Notes: a model not told the origin generated them from the letters alone. 64,000 nucleotides of DNA from Phocaeicola_A sp045647865 (GCA_045647865.1 JAZRMW010000066.1:1-64000); one strand, 5' to 3'; positions 52,588 to 62,496 are shown, numbered from the stretch's first letter. Numbers and translations: made by a program.

Positions 52588-53232
52588 ACATTTTATTTTT
52601 AATGAGTCATCCAATTCACCTTGTCTTTTATCCGGAGAAAAATGAAAATTCTCATATTTGTTAATAACACGTGGAAACACATAAAGTCCCACCTTTACTC
52701 AAAATCGGGCGCAAAGGTATATAAAATTGCACACATTTACAAAAAGTGTGCAATAAATTCTACTTCCAACACTAAAAAAAAACTCAAAGACGTCTTTTTC
52801 ATGCACAAAAGGCGATTCTCATTTATCATTCTACGAACCTGTATACCTATGTCTATTATCATCTGATATAATTTTACAAATAGTCACAGACGATAATCCA
52901 CGGATACTCAGACAAACGATCCATCCACATGGATACTATTACAACGTAAGTTCAATGAAACGTCATTAAAAAGAATATCTCAGTTCCTCCAAAATCTATC
53001 AGATGTCCGAGAAAATTCTATCAGCTGATCAAAGAACAGCTATCAGCTAATGGATTTGGGTGGAACATCTGATAAAAATCACTTTTATATCGAACGCACG
53101 TTATCATAGTATTGGACTTGAAACTATAAAGGATTATGCCGCATACTATATAGGGATAGCCTTTTTCAAGACTATCCCTATACAAAAAAATCAAGGCTCA
53201 TTTTTCATCTTTAGTTTGTAAATCCTAAGACA
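52588..53232. other. gene-free stretch between the ligase and ABC permease genes
   Basis: About 645 nt, A+T-rich. It contains several related words (CTATCAGATG, CTATCAGCTGATC, CTATCAGCTAATGG, CATCTGATA at 53008-53085) and a stem TATAGGGATAG/CTATCCCTATA at 53149-53182. No credible ORF or RNA gene was seen. Confidence 0.5.
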
Positions 53233-55644
53233 TCATCCTTTCGCTATTTCCTCCGCCGAACGGGTACGGGCTACTTGCAGGATACGCCATAGGATGGTGA
53301 GCACTACCAGTAAAGTAACGCCGAGAAAGATGCCTGCCCAGAAGAGCGGGCCGTGGTTGAAGAATACCAGATAACCTCCGCTCAATTTAGTGAAGAAAAA
53401 GTGAAGGATGGGGAAAGCCAACACGAAGGGTATCACCAACAGGTAGAAGTACCTGCGCCCAAAGAGCCACAGAATGTCATTGAAACGGGCACCGTGCACC
53501 TTTCGAAGGGCCACTTCGCGACGGCGGCGTTCGGTGTCGAGGGTGATGGCGGAATAGACTCCCAACAGAGTGATGGTCAGGCTGACGAGGGCGAAGAAGA
53601 GGATAAGTTCCTTCAAAGCCTCCTCGACACCTTGGTCGGCCTCAATGTCGTCCATCAGCGTATATACTTCCGGCTCGATGCTGGCGGCAAATACTTTCCT
53701 TAATTCTTCTACTGCATATTCGCGCACGACCTTCACCTGTTCCGGATGACACTTCAGGTAGATGTGGCCGATGTAGGGGTCGGCCGCCCACTCCTTTTCA
53801 CACATATAGACCCATCCGAACTTGTTTCTGGCAATCATGCCATTGTCGGTAGCCACACGCGGAGTACTCTTCACAATGGCCGTCACGGTATAAGGCGTAT
53901 TCCGATAAACATCGTAGAAGACGCGTCCCAAGATGTCCTCATCAAACAGGGCGGCAAAGTCCGTGTCGGCAGCTATCTGTCCCTGCGCTTCGGGGAGCAC
54001 ACCACGCACCACTTCGAGATTCATGAAGCGGAAGTAGTTGGCAGGGAAATTGTCGATAAGTACGTCAATCTTCGAATCCTTGTTCCCCTGTTCGGTCAAT
54101 ATTCCGTTACCGGAAATGGTATTCAGCATCTGTCCGTCGGCAGTCATCACATCCTTTACGCCGGCATGTGCCTTCAGGCGGTTCACCAACACCTGTTTCT
54201 CATCAGGGCGCATCAGTGTCTTCTTCCCATTTATGGGGATGGAGAGTATCTGTTCCTTCTCTGCCCGCGACAGGGAGCCAAGCACCGTGCTCGTGGTGAG
54301 GCGTGCCTGCAGATAGAAGCCCACCGTGAGACTGACGAACACCCAACAGATGAAGAACTGCAGGCCCATCATCAGATTGCGTCCCAGATGGCGGCGGATG
54401 CGTGGTGCACTGCTCACCCCTGCCACACCCTGCTGGATGGTGGTGTGCCGGATGTAAAGGCACACTCCCAGGCAGATGACCATGCAGAGAAGAAGCAGCC
54501 AACCGATGTACTCAGCCGTCTGCCACCACATCAGCGAGGTGTCAATCTGCAAGACATCGGCAAACATGGCCGGCATTTCAACAAGGGGAATCAGCGCTCT
54601 GATGGTATAGGAACAGACGAAGGCTGTGGCCGCAAGCAGCAGGAATGTCTGCGTGAAAAGCAGACCGAAGAGGTCGCGCAGGCGGCATCCGAACATACGG
54701 CGCAAGCTGTATTCGCGCATACGGTTCAGGATACTTCCCACCAGAAAATGCAGGAAGTTGAGCAAGCCCACCGAGAGGATGAGCACGGCAAAGGCAGTGA
54801 TGATGCCAATCAGTCTGGCTCTGTTGTCGGTCGCGTATTCCCCCATGCGGGTGGCCACGATGGTTTCCTCCGTCCGTTCACGTCCTGCAATATGGGTAAT
54901 GCCGGGTTGGATGGTATTCGCCAATTCGCGGTTCACATCCTCCAACTCCACACCGTCGGACATCAGACCGTAGATGTAACTCTGCCAGTTGTAACCGTAC
55001 TCCAGGTTACGCGGACTGCTATCGTCGTTCAGTTTCAGTGCATCAATTCCATACTCAAAGAAACTGATATCGCGGGGCATGTCGGCCATCACGGCACGGA
55101 CGGTGTAAGTGACATTAAAACGACCGGTATAGACAAACGTGCGTCCTATGGCATCGGCCGCCGAACCGAACAACTTGCGGGCTTTCGACTCACTCAACAC
55201 AATGGAGTTGGGCAATTCTGCCGCCTGCTCCCAACTGCCGGCCACCACTTTTACACTGAACACATCAGCAAAGGGGCCGTCAGTCTCCACCGCCTTCAGC
55301 TCCACGGGTACTTGCATCCCCGATCCATCTTCGTAACTGTGGGTGACTTGCGAACTGCCGATAACCATGCACAGGCTCTTGAGTGTGTTCATCGGAGCGG
55401 CCGTTATCTGTTTGCCCTCCAAGGGAGAAAGTATATAAAGGTTTCCATTAGGACGCTGATAGACCACCTCCGCAATGCGGTCGTAGTTCGGGAAGTGTTT
55501 GTCTATGCCCATAATGTAGCGGCTGAAGTGCATACACAGGCTGAAGCAGACCAGACTGGCCGAGAGGCCAAGCACGCTGATGATGTTTTGCGAAAGATAC
55601 TTATTGATGTTTCGCCAAGCAACGGTTAGGTTATGTGAAAGCAT
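53233..55644 (-). CDS. FtsX/MacB-type ABC transporter permease
   Basis: About 803 residues from MLSHNLTVAWRNINKYLSQN. The layout is the duplicated FtsX arrangement: TM1 near 18-40, a periplasmic MacB_PCD-like domain (about 45-270), three helices (FAVLILSVGLLNFLHFLVGS onward), an amphipathic RRMFGCRLRDLF loop, another TM, then a second periplasmic domain and a final trio of helices ending VVLTILWRILQVARTRSAEE. The RKVHGAR motif marks the coupling helix. Substrate unknown. The ATPase gene is upstream on the same strand. Confidence 0.9.
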   Translation of the reverse strand: MLSHNLTVAWRNINKYLSQNIISVLGLSASLVCFSLCMHFSRYIMGIDKHFPNYDRIAEVVYQRPNGNLYILSPLEGKQITAAPMNTLKSLCMVIGSSQVTHSYEDGSGMQVPVELKAVETDGPFADVFSVKVVAGSWEQAAELPNSIVLSESKARKLFGSAADAIGRTFVYTGRFNVTYTVRAVMADMPRDISFFEYGIDALKLNDDSSPRNLEYGYNWQSYIYGLMSDGVELEDVNRELANTIQPGITHIAGRERTEETIVATRMGEYATDNRARLIGIITAFAVLILSVGLLNFLHFLVGSILNRMREYSLRRMFGCRLRDLFGLLFTQTFLLLAATAFVCSYTIRALIPLVEMPAMFADVLQIDTSLMWWQTAEYIGWLLLLCMVICLGVCLYIRHTTIQQGVAGVSSAPRIRRHLGRNLMMGLQFFICWVFVSLTVGFYLQARLTTSTVLGSLSRAEKEQILSIPINGKKTLMRPDEKQVLVNRLKAHAGVKDVMTADGQMLNTISGNGILTEQGNKDSKIDVLIDNFPANYFRFMNLEVVRGVLPEAQGQIAADTDFAALFDEDILGRVFYDVYRNTPYTVTAIVKSTPRVATDNGMIARNKFGWVYMCEKEWAADPYIGHIYLKCHPEQVKVVREYAVEELRKVFAASIEPEVYTLMDDIEADQGVEEALKELILFFALVSLTITLLGVYSAITLDTERRRREVALRKVHGARFNDILWLFGRRYFYLLVIPFVLAFPILHFFFTKLSGGYLVFFNHGPLFWAGIFLGVTLLVVLTILWRILQVARTRSAEEIAKG

Positions 55645-55825
55645 AATGTCAGAGAAGAAGACCATCCCCCTGTCCCCCCACAAGGGAGGGGAGTGGATAG
55701 TCTTGCTGTTAATGATTAGTACTTAAAGGTTTAATAGTTTGCATAGTTTCTATAGGGTTTATAGTATTCAATCTCTCCCCTTGGGAGGGCAAGGGGAGGG
55801 ATCTGAGGGGTTAGGGAGGGGCTTC
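55645..55825. repeat. CTCCCCTTGGGAGGGCAAGG spacer repeat between ATPase and permease
   Basis: CCCACAAGGGAGGGGAG and CTCCCCTTGGGAGGGCAAGG with GGAGGGATCTGAGGGGTTAG form complementary pyrimidine/purine runs around an ATAGTTTCTATAGGG segment related to the ACTATAG family. Confidence 0.6.
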
Positions 55826-56500
55826 TTACAAATGCATTTCCTCCACTACCTGACCATCGAACAGGTTGATGATGCGGTCAGCAAACTGAGCATCGTGGCG
55901 CGAGTGGGTCACCATCACCACGGTGCAACCATCTTTGTGGAGTTGGCTGAGGAGCGACATCACCTCGTTACCATTCTTGGAGTCGAGGTTACCTGTAGGC
56001 TCGTCGGCAAGAATAAGTTTCGGACCACCCACTACGGCACGGGCAATGGCTACACGCTGTTGCTGACCACCGGAAAGTTGCTTGGGAAAGTGTTTCTCGC
56101 GATGGGCAATGTCCACGCGGCGCATCACCTCTTGGATACGTTGCTTGCGCTCCGCTTTGGGTACACCCATGTAGATGAGCGGAAGTTCGATATTCTCATA
56201 CACGCTCAGTTCCTCGATAAGGTTGAAGCTTTGGAACACAAAGCCAATGACTCCCTTACGCAACTGGGTCCGACGGTCTTCGTTGAATTCGGCCACATTG
56301 GTACCCAACAATTCGTAGGTACCGTTCGTAGGATTGTCCAACAGGCCGAGGATGTTCAGCAATGTAGATTTACCACAACCCGAAGGTCCCATAATGGCCA
56401 CAAATTCTCCTTCCTTCACTTCCAGGCTTACGTTGTGCAATGCCCATGTTTCCACTTCTTCCGTACGGAATACTTTCTGAATACTGTTTGTCTTAATCAT
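55826..56500 (-). CDS. ABC transporter ATP-binding protein (LolD/MacB type)
   Basis: A 224-residue ATPase: Walker A MGPSGCGKSTLLN (about 36-48), Q-loop GFVFQSFNLIEELS, signature LSGGQQQRVAIARA, Walker B LILADEPTGNLDS and H-loop VTHSRHD. It is the classical partner of FtsX-type permeases that act without a transport channel through the inner membrane. Followed after 181 nt (a CCTTGGGAGGGCAAGG repeat spacer) by the permease. No HlyD or TolC-like gene accompanies it. Confidence 0.95.
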   Translation of the reverse strand: MIKTNSIQKVFRTEEVETWALHNVSLEVKEGEFVAIMGPSGCGKSTLLNILGLLDNPTNGTYELLGTNVAEFNEDRRTQLRKGVIGFVFQSFNLIEELSVYENIELPLIYMGVPKAERKQRIQEVMRRVDIAHREKHFPKQLSGGQQQRVAIARAVVGGPKLILADEPTGNLDSKNGNEVMSLLSQLHKDGCTVVMVTHSRHDAQFADRIINLFDGQVVEEMHL

Positions 56501-56828
56501 AATTGTAATTGGTTTTAGGAGACCCTCTCCCTTACTCCTCCAAAAGAGAAGAAAGTAGATAGTCTGTTGTTAATATGTTATTTAATATCCTATCATTTTA
56601 TCTGTCAGTAAACTTTTCAACTCCTCCCCTTGAGAACCCTTTTTTCTCCTTGGACAAAAGCCGAAAGACCTTCAAAGATTCCAACCAAAGGCTGTTTCTC
56701 CGTTGGTATTCCTTTTCTCCTTACAAAGTTCTTGAATTATGCAAGAATAAAGTGTTAACAAATCGTTAAATCGTTTCCCAACCCCCAAAAACGTCCAATT
56801 TTTAGACACTCATTTAAGAAAAAGAGCG

Positions 56829-56836
56829 TATTTTTG
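56829..56836 (+). promoter_or_regulatory. -7 element of the response-regulator gene
   Basis: TATTTTTG, 17 nt before the ATG. The gap 56501-56853 has this element, the ATPase leader and CTCCTCCAAAAGAG-type repeat words and no gene. Confidence 0.6.
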
Positions 56837-56853
56837 CAGAAAAATAGCAAAAA

Positions 56854-57453
56854 ATGTACGATTATCACATAGCCATCATAGATGATAACCCTGCGGTATT
56901 GAAAACCTTGAAGCTAATATTAAAGGGTTTGTTCAAATCCGTCATGACCCTTCCTCACCCCCACTCGCTACCCGCACTACTGGACAGCGAACGAGTGGAT
57001 GCCATCCTACTGGACATGAATTTCAACTCACAGAAACTGGACGGAGAAGAAGGACGAAGCTGGTTGAAATACATCAAGGGGCATCCTAACCCTCCGGCCG
57101 TAGTGCTGATAACAGCCTTCGGTGACATCAACCTGGCAGTAAACTCCATGTTGGAAGGAGCCGAAGATTTCGTGACCAAACCGTGGAACAACGACGAACT
57201 GATAGAGAAACTATTGAAGGCCATCAGAAAACGTGAAGAACAACGGAATCGGGAAGATACGATACACGAGGTTAACCAACTGAAGGACATGCAAGCGACA
57301 ACCCGACAGATGACACTCGAAGAACTGGAGAAACAACACATCACCGAAGTTTTGAAGGAATGTGAAGGTAACCTGACTGAAGCATCCACCCGATTGGGCA
57401 TCAGCAGACAGACTCTTTACAACCGATTGAAGAAGTTTGGAATTTATATATAA
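56854..57453 (+). CDS. response regulator with receiver and Fis-type HTH, no AAA domain
   Basis: A 199-residue two-component regulator. Receiver domain 1-125: acidic pair IIDDN (Asp10, Asp11), phospho-acceptor Asp54 in LLDMNF, LITAFGD Thr, and Lys in KPWNND. After a short linker, a Fis-type HTH (about 150-199, ITEVLKECEGNLTEASTRLG, SRQTLYNRLKKFGI). NtrC-like regulators carry a sigma-54 AAA domain between these parts; it is absent, giving a PrrA/ActR-like arrangement. It is divergent from the ABC genes, likely their regulator, and precedes its kinase. Confidence 0.93.
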   Translation: MYDYHIAIIDDNPAVLKTLKLILKGLFKSVMTLPHPHSLPALLDSERVDAILLDMNFNSQKLDGEEGRSWLKYIKGHPNPPAVVLITAFGDINLAVNSMLEGAEDFVTKPWNNDELIEKLLKAIRKREEQRNREDTIHEVNQLKDMQATTRQMTLEELEKQHITEVLKECEGNLTEASTRLGISRQTLYNRLKKFGIYI

Positions 57454-57499
57454 AACAGCTATAAGAGTTCAAATCCGTACTCCTTTTAAACATAAAAAA

Positions 57500-58465
57500 A
57501 TGAAGCTCCCATTCAATTACCGACTTCGATTCCTGCTCATGGCTCTGCTCTTCATGGCTTTGGGAGGTATAGCCGTATGGGGATATTTGCAGAATTGGTT
57601 GCCAACGCACTCTGAGAACATTGCTATAGTGTCGATACTGCTTGTATGGGTATTGCTGAGATTGGTCAACCGCGTACCTAACCAGATTATCTATTTCGTT
57701 AAATCACTGCTCGGACATAACTACACCATGAATTTCCCCGAAACAGGCGACAAAAAATTGGATGAAATGTACACGGGTATGAACCATATAACAGCCCAAT
57801 TCCGCGAGAACATGACCAATTTGGAGTACAAACAACTCTACTATGACCGTCTGATACGTATCATGACACACGAACTGCGCAACAGTATCACACCGATCAT
57901 AAGTCTATCAAGCGACATGCTGAAACACCCCGAACACTATACACCAGAAGAAATGCAGGAGGGAATGGAGGTGATACATAACCAATGCATGAGTGTGAAA
58001 GTTTTTCTCGACTCATACCGCCAACTGGCCCATTTGCCTGCACCGATAAAGAAAGAGATGGAAGTAGAAAAGCTCTTCAACCAGCTGAAGGCACTGATGC
58101 CCCACCACTCGCTACACTTTGCCTGGGGAAACGGACAAAAAATCAAAGCTGACACCGACCAACTCACCTTAGTACTGACTAATCTAATAAGGAACGCGCG
58201 CGAGGCAACGGAGAATCAACCCGATGCTAGCATTCACATCATCGCAAGCGAAACGAACGGTTCGCCCTACATTCTGGTAAGCGACAACGGCCCAGGTATC
58301 CCAGAAGAGATAAGCGAAGAGGTATTCCTCCCCTTCTACACCACCAAACAGGGCGGAACGGGTATCGGCCTCTGTCTGAGCCGCCAAATCATGCGTTTGC
58401 ACGGGGGAGACCTGAAACTGATGCCCCAACATGGACGAGGAGCAACGTTTATGCTGACACTGTAA
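57500..58465 (+). CDS. membrane sensor histidine kinase
   Basis: A 321-residue kinase with two N-terminal transmembrane helices (LLMALLFMALGGIAVWGYL and IAIVSILLVWVLLRL) around an extremely short periplasmic loop, so it probably senses within the membrane or from a partner. H-box MTHELRNSITPI (His124), N-box LVLTNLIRNAREAT, and G-boxes VSDNGPGIPEE and GGTGIGLCLSRQIM. It starts 46 nt after the response regulator and is certainly its partner kinase. Confidence 0.94.
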   Translation: MKLPFNYRLRFLLMALLFMALGGIAVWGYLQNWLPTHSENIAIVSILLVWVLLRLVNRVPNQIIYFVKSLLGHNYTMNFPETGDKKLDEMYTGMNHITAQFRENMTNLEYKQLYYDRLIRIMTHELRNSITPIISLSSDMLKHPEHYTPEEMQEGMEVIHNQCMSVKVFLDSYRQLAHLPAPIKKEMEVEKLFNQLKALMPHHSLHFAWGNGQKIKADTDQLTLVLTNLIRNAREATENQPDASIHIIASETNGSPYILVSDNGPGIPEEISEEVFLPFYTTKQGGTGIGLCLSRQIMRLHGGDLKLMPQHGRGATFMLTL

Positions 58466-58476
58466 GACTTTGATTC

Positions 58477-58512
58477 AAAAAGAGGTGTGCCAACTTCCGC
58501 TGACACACCTCT
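58477..58512 (-). terminator. terminator of the panC-panD transcript
   Basis: AGAGGTGTG pairs with CACACCTCT; on the minus strand a T run follows. The same hairpin also lies after the convergent kinase gene. Confidence 0.75.
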
Positions 58513-58538
58513 ACACAATTCTCCTTTATTTACTCTAT

Positions 58539-58889
58539 TTACACCAATTTATTTGTCATTGCATCGGGAAAGACAACGGCAGGTTTGAAAGTCTTGGCCT
58601 CCTCGAAGTCCATCTGAGCATAAGACATGATGATAACAATGTCACCCACCTGCACTTTACGGGCGGCCGCACCATTGAGACAGATACATCCGCTTCCGCG
58701 TTCACCTTTAATAATATAGGTTTCGAAACGTTCACCGTTGTTGTTGTTCACGATGTGTACCTTCTCACCAGCAATAAGATTGGCCGCATCCATCAAGTCT
58801 TCATCAATAGTGATGCTACCCATGTAATTGAGGTTAGCCTCAGTAACGCGCACACAGTGCAACTTGGATTTCAGTACTTCTATATACAT
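58539..58889 (-). CDS. panD: aspartate 1-decarboxylase proenzyme PanD
   Basis: 116 residues, full length. The proenzyme self-cleaves between Gly24 and Ser25 (NYMGSITID) to create the pyruvoyl group that decarboxylates L-aspartate to beta-alanine. Later family segments are VDLMDAANLIAGEKV-type and GDIVIIMSYAQMD. Product feeds PanC, encoded just upstream on the same strand. Confidence 0.96.
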   Translation of the reverse strand: MYIEVLKSKLHCVRVTEANLNYMGSITIDEDLMDAANLIAGEKVHIVNNNNGERFETYIIKGERGSGCICLNGAAARKVQVGDIVIIMSYAQMDFEEAKTFKPAVVFPDAMTNKLV

Positions 58890-58992
58890 TTACAATTTAC
58901 AATTTACAAAGTACAACTTATTCCCAAAGCACAAGAGGTACAAGTTCCGAATGGCAAAATTGTACATTGCACTTGATAAATTATACATCAAT
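58888..58992. repeat. ACAATTTACAATTTACAAAG spacer repeat between panC and panD
   Basis: Three iterations of TTTACAATTTACAATTTAC-type words are followed by related AAATTGTACATTGCAC and GATAAATTATACATC. Confidence 0.6.
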
Positions 58993-59835
58993 CTATTTGT
59001 ATCTAATATTATCAATCAAACGAACATCGCCACAGAAGACGGTGATACAACCAACGATACCCTCAGCTTCGTCCCACTCGCGTACTGTTTGCAGAGTGCG
59101 GTCATCCACCACTTCGTAATATTCTAAACGGAGGCCTTCGATAGCTGCAATTCCTTCTTCAACGAATGATTTTGTCTCGGCCAACGTATGAACTTCAGCA
59201 TACTTCTGACTCTCGAAAAGAATGCGGCTGATATTAAGTGCCGTAGTACGTTCTTCAACCGAAAGACGAGTATTTCGACTGCTCATAGCAAGTCCGTCGG
59301 CTTCGCGCACAATGGGGCAACCGACAATTTCAAGCGGATAGTTCATCTGACGAACCATTTCGCGGATGATGGCCAACTGCTGGAAATCCTTCTCACCGAA
59401 GTAGGCACGATGGGGTTGTACCATGTCGAACAGTTTGCTCACAATCTGACATACACCGTTGAAATGACCAGGACGAAAGGTTCCCTCCATTACCGTATCG
59501 AGCGGGGCATAAGAAAACGAACGGGTATCCGGTTCGGGATAAACCTCCTCTACAGAAGGAGCAAAAGCAATCATTGCACCCACGGATTGCAACAATTCGC
59601 AATCAGCCTCCAAGGTACGAGGGTATTTCAATAAATCATTCTTATCATTAAACTGGGTGGGATTCACAAAAATACTCACAACCGTTACATCATTCTCAGC
59701 GACACTACGCTCAACCAACGAAGCATGACCGGCGTGCAAAGCACCCATTGTCGGTACAAGTCCTACCATCTTTCCCTGTGCTTTCAAAGCGGACAGTTCG
59801 GCTTGCAATTCACTTATTGTATGTATTATTTTCAT
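58993..59835 (-). CDS. panC: pantothenate synthetase PanC
   Basis: 280 residues of the HIGH/KMSKS nucleotidyltransferase superfamily. VPTMGALHAGHASL carries the HxGH motif, FVNPTQF follows, and MSSRNTRLS corresponds to the KMSKS loop. It joins pantoate and beta-alanine with ATP. With panD and coaBC it supplies most of the pathway to coenzyme A in this window. It is divergent from a glycogen-synthase-like gene. Confidence 0.97.
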   Translation of the reverse strand: MKIIHTISELQAELSALKAQGKMVGLVPTMGALHAGHASLVERSVAENDVTVVSIFVNPTQFNDKNDLLKYPRTLEADCELLQSVGAMIAFAPSVEEVYPEPDTRSFSYAPLDTVMEGTFRPGHFNGVCQIVSKLFDMVQPHRAYFGEKDFQQLAIIREMVRQMNYPLEIVGCPIVREADGLAMSSRNTRLSVEERTTALNISRILFESQKYAEVHTLAETKSFVEEGIAAIEGLRLEYYEVVDDRTLQTVREWDEAEGIVGCITVFCGDVRLIDNIRYK

Positions 59836-60046
59836 CTCTCTTGAATCTACTTATTCATCAAAACCGTGAAAAACGGTGCAAAGTAAACCATAATTTGCCA
59901 CATAACGAAAGAAAACGGCCGTTTTGTGCAGAAAAAGTTTTCGAACCACCCATTTTTAAGCGTAAATTTGAGTTAAAAATCAACGACTTAACAAAACATA
60001 ACCATTTATTCATGATTGAAAAGAGGCAAATTTGTCTATTTTTTCG

Positions 60047-60054
60047 TATCTTTG
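60047..60054 (+). promoter_or_regulatory. -7 element of the glycogen-synthase-like gene
   Basis: TATCTTTG, 27 nt before the ATG at 60082. It supports that start over an in-frame upstream codon at 60016. Confidence 0.55.
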
Positions 60055-60081
60055 CACAATCTTTTGAGAAAATATATCAAG

Positions 60082-60927
60082 ATGAAGGCAAAAAAGGTTC
60101 TTTTTATAACCCAAGAAATCACACCCTACGTACCCGATACGCCCATGTCGCTTGTCGGTAGAAAACTTCCCCAGAAGACCCAAGAGAAAGGACGGGAAAT
60201 ACGCACATTCATGCCCAAATGGGGTAACATCAATGAACGGCGAAACCAATTGCATGAGGTAATACGCCTCAGCGGTATGAACCTCATCATTGATGATACT
60301 GACCACCCGCTCATCATCAAAGTGGCCAGCATACAATCAGCTCGCATGCAGGTGTATTTCATTGATAATGATGACTACTTCCAGCAACGTATGATGGCAA
60401 CCGATGAAGAGGGCAACGAATATCCCGATAATGACCAACGGACGATATTCTATGCACGCGGAGTATTAGAAACCGTGAAGAAATTGCGTTGGTGTCCAGA
60501 CATCATCCATTGCCATGGATGGATGACAGCTCTCATCCCCTTATACATCAAGACCGCTTACAGAGAAGAACCTTGGTTCCGCGACTCACGTATCGTATTT
60601 TCGGTATATGAAGACGGATTCAAGCAATCGTTCAATGACAGTTATCTGGAACAACTGCTCATCAAAGACATGACTCCCGATTTGGTGAAGGATGTGAAAC
60701 TTCCCATAGACTTTGCCGAACTCCATCGATTGGCTATCAGCTATTCTGACGGAGTAATTCAAAATAGTGCCGATGCACGTCCCGAACTTCTACAATTTGC
60801 GAAAGACAAGGGAATTCCAACGTTGGAATACCAAGGAGAAGATAACTATGCTGGCAGTTTCTGCGACTTCTATGATTTGGTATGGAGCGTCGGCAAGGAA
60901 GACGAAGAAGAAGAGGAGGAAGATTGA
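60082..60927 (+). CDS. glycogen/starch synthase-like protein (GT5 N-terminal domain only)
   Basis: 281 residues matching only the N-terminal Rossmann half of GT5 glycogen synthases: KKVLFITQEITPYVPDTPMS, GREIRTFMPKWGNINERRNQ, and WCPDIIHCHGWMTALIPLYI. Full GlgA (about 470-500) has a second GT-B half with the ADP-glucose site; it is missing, and the C-terminus is a natural acidic tail (KEDEEEEEED). The usual KTGGL loop reads SLVGRKLPQK. Such short GT5-like proteins beside panC and GH57 are seen in Bacteroidetes. Catalysis is doubtful; a binding or regulatory role is possible. Confidence 0.8.
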   Translation: MKAKKVLFITQEITPYVPDTPMSLVGRKLPQKTQEKGREIRTFMPKWGNINERRNQLHEVIRLSGMNLIIDDTDHPLIIKVASIQSARMQVYFIDNDDYFQQRMMATDEEGNEYPDNDQRTIFYARGVLETVKKLRWCPDIIHCHGWMTALIPLYIKTAYREEPWFRDSRIVFSVYEDGFKQSFNDSYLEQLLIKDMTPDLVKDVKLPIDFAELHRLAISYSDGVIQNSADARPELLQFAKDKGIPTLEYQGEDNYAGSFCDFYDLVWSVGKEDEEEEEED

Positions 60928-61059
60928 TTCCCCCTCTCTTCTCTTAGACTTCTCCCTCCCCCCCCCAAAAAAAGGAACAGAGTATATATCAAACAAACTT
61001 CCATGAAATACAGAAGTTCTGAATTTTCTTTATTTTAACAACAAACCCTTATCGCTGAA

Positions 61060-62496
61060 ATGAAAAAAATACTCCAGTGTGTCACACTCATGATACTGGC
61101 AGGTCATATCACAAGTTGTGACGACAACACCGAAGGATTAGGTGAAAGCATGATGCCCGACCATGACAATATCAGCATCAATACCCATATATATAATGCT
61201 ACAAGCCGTTCGATATTGGCCGGTGACTCTATCCTTGCAAGAACAAGCAGTGCATATTTGGGTAAATATACAGACCCTACATACGGAACTTTCGAAGCCG
61301 ACTTCATGACCCAATTCCATTGCGTGGAAGAATTTGAATTCCCCGAAACAGGAGTGGCTGGCGACACTGCCGTATCAGCAGAAGTACGTCTCTACGTAAA
61401 ATCATATTTCGGTAGTGCCACCAATCCCTGTCACATGAGTGTATATCCGCTCGACAGTGTATTGCAGGCAGATATGGATTATTATACAGACATCACCCCC
61501 ACCGACTTCTACGATGAAGGAAAAGCGCCACTAGTATCACGTCCCTATACAGCTGTTGACCAGACTGTACCAGATTCCATATCCAACTCAAGCAACTATG
61601 TCCCTTATATCCGCATTCCGTTGCCACGTAACTTCGGAACAGACATTATCCGGAAATATTACGAGAAGGACGAGAACGGAAAACACATCGGAAAAAAATA
61701 TTTTGCCAATGCCGAAACCTTCATCAACAACGTATGCAAAGGAATGTACTTCAAATGTGACCAAGGGGATGGAACCATTCTCAATATCCAACAAGCACAA
61801 CTGAATGTCTCATTCAAGTATTTCATACAAAGTAGTAGTGGAAAGTTGGATTCACTCGTTACTGTAGTAGCTCAATTTGCAGGTACTCAGGAAGTAATCC
61901 AAGCCAACCATTTCCTTACCGACAAAGAAACGCTGAAAAAATTGGCTGAAAATGACGGTAGCTGCACTTACTTGAAAACTCCTGCCGGTATCTTCACCGA
62001 AGTGGCTCTTCCATTGGATGAGATTTATGCCAACCATATCGAAAAGGGTGACACATTGAACTCTGTAAAGTTGACGATTACACGCTACAACACTACAACA
62101 GACGTAAACTCTGAAAATGAATTCAAGATGAGTATTCCCAAAACAATCTTGATGGTTCGTAAGAAGGACATGTACTCATTCTTTGAGAAAAATCAGGTAA
62201 TCGACAACAAGACCTCTTATTTAGCGTCATTCAACGCCAGTTATAACACATACACGTTCAGCAACATGTCCCAACTCATTACTCATTGCATCAACGAAAA
62301 GAAAACAAACAACGGTAAGGTGGATGAAGATTGGAACAAAGTAGTACTGATTCCCGTTGTGACAACAACCGACACATCCAATAATATTGTCACGATCCGT
62401 CACAACCTGAATCTCACCAGTGCCCGACTTATGGGAGGTTTCAATCCTGGAAATGAACTACAGGTGCGCATCACCTATAGCAAATTTGCAGAGTGA
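61060..62496 (+). CDS. DUF4270 lipoprotein
   Basis: 478 residues, lipobox GHITSC (Cys near 20) with DDN after it. The DUF4270 domain is recognised by GLGESMMPDHDNISI, LGKYTDPTYGTFEADFMTQF and the C-terminal LMGGFNPGNELQVRI. A Bacteroidota-specific, mostly beta, envelope lipoprotein family, role unknown. It follows the glycogen-synthase-like gene on the same strand after 133 nt containing a C8/A7 run. Confidence 0.9.
   Translation: MKKILQCVTLMILAGHITSCDDNTEGLGESMMPDHDNISINTHIYNATSRSILAGDSILARTSSAYLGKYTDPTYGTFEADFMTQFHCVEEFEFPETGVAGDTAVSAEVRLYVKSYFGSATNPCHMSVYPLDSVLQADMDYYTDITPTDFYDEGKAPLVSRPYTAVDQTVPDSISNSSNYVPYIRIPLPRNFGTDIIRKYYEKDENGKHIGKKYFANAETFINNVCKGMYFKCDQGDGTILNIQQAQLNVSFKYFIQSSSGKLDSLVTVVAQFAGTQEVIQANHFLTDKETLKKLAENDGSCTYLKTPAGIFTEVALPLDEIYANHIEKGDTLNSVKLTITRYNTTTDVNSENEFKMSIPKTILMVRKKDMYSFFEKNQVIDNKTSYLASFNASYNTYTFSNMSQLITHCINEKKTNNGKVDEDWNKVVLIPVVTTTDTSNNIVTIRHNLNLTSARLMGGFNPGNELQVRITYSKFAE

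Noticed and set aside
52621..52866. 81-codon ORF upstream of the acyl-CoA ligase
   Set aside because: Overlaps the leader of the ligase on the opposite strand; basic, Asn/Lys-rich translation typical of A+T-rich non-coding DNA.
53147..53190. Terminator after the ABC permease gene
   Set aside because: A good stem is present, but the A run follows it on the plus strand, so on the minus strand the T run precedes the stem. Wrong order for an intrinsic terminator of the permease gene; kept only as a hairpin.
53746..55629. 627-codon open frame on the plus strand
   Set aside because: Antisense to the FtsX-type permease, His- and Gln-rich translation without hydrophobic core or motifs; a shadow of the permease.
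60082..60927. Complete glycogen synthase GlgA
   Set aside because: Only the N-terminal domain is present and the ORF ends naturally in an acidic tail before a new lipoprotein gene; there is no second half downstream in any frame.
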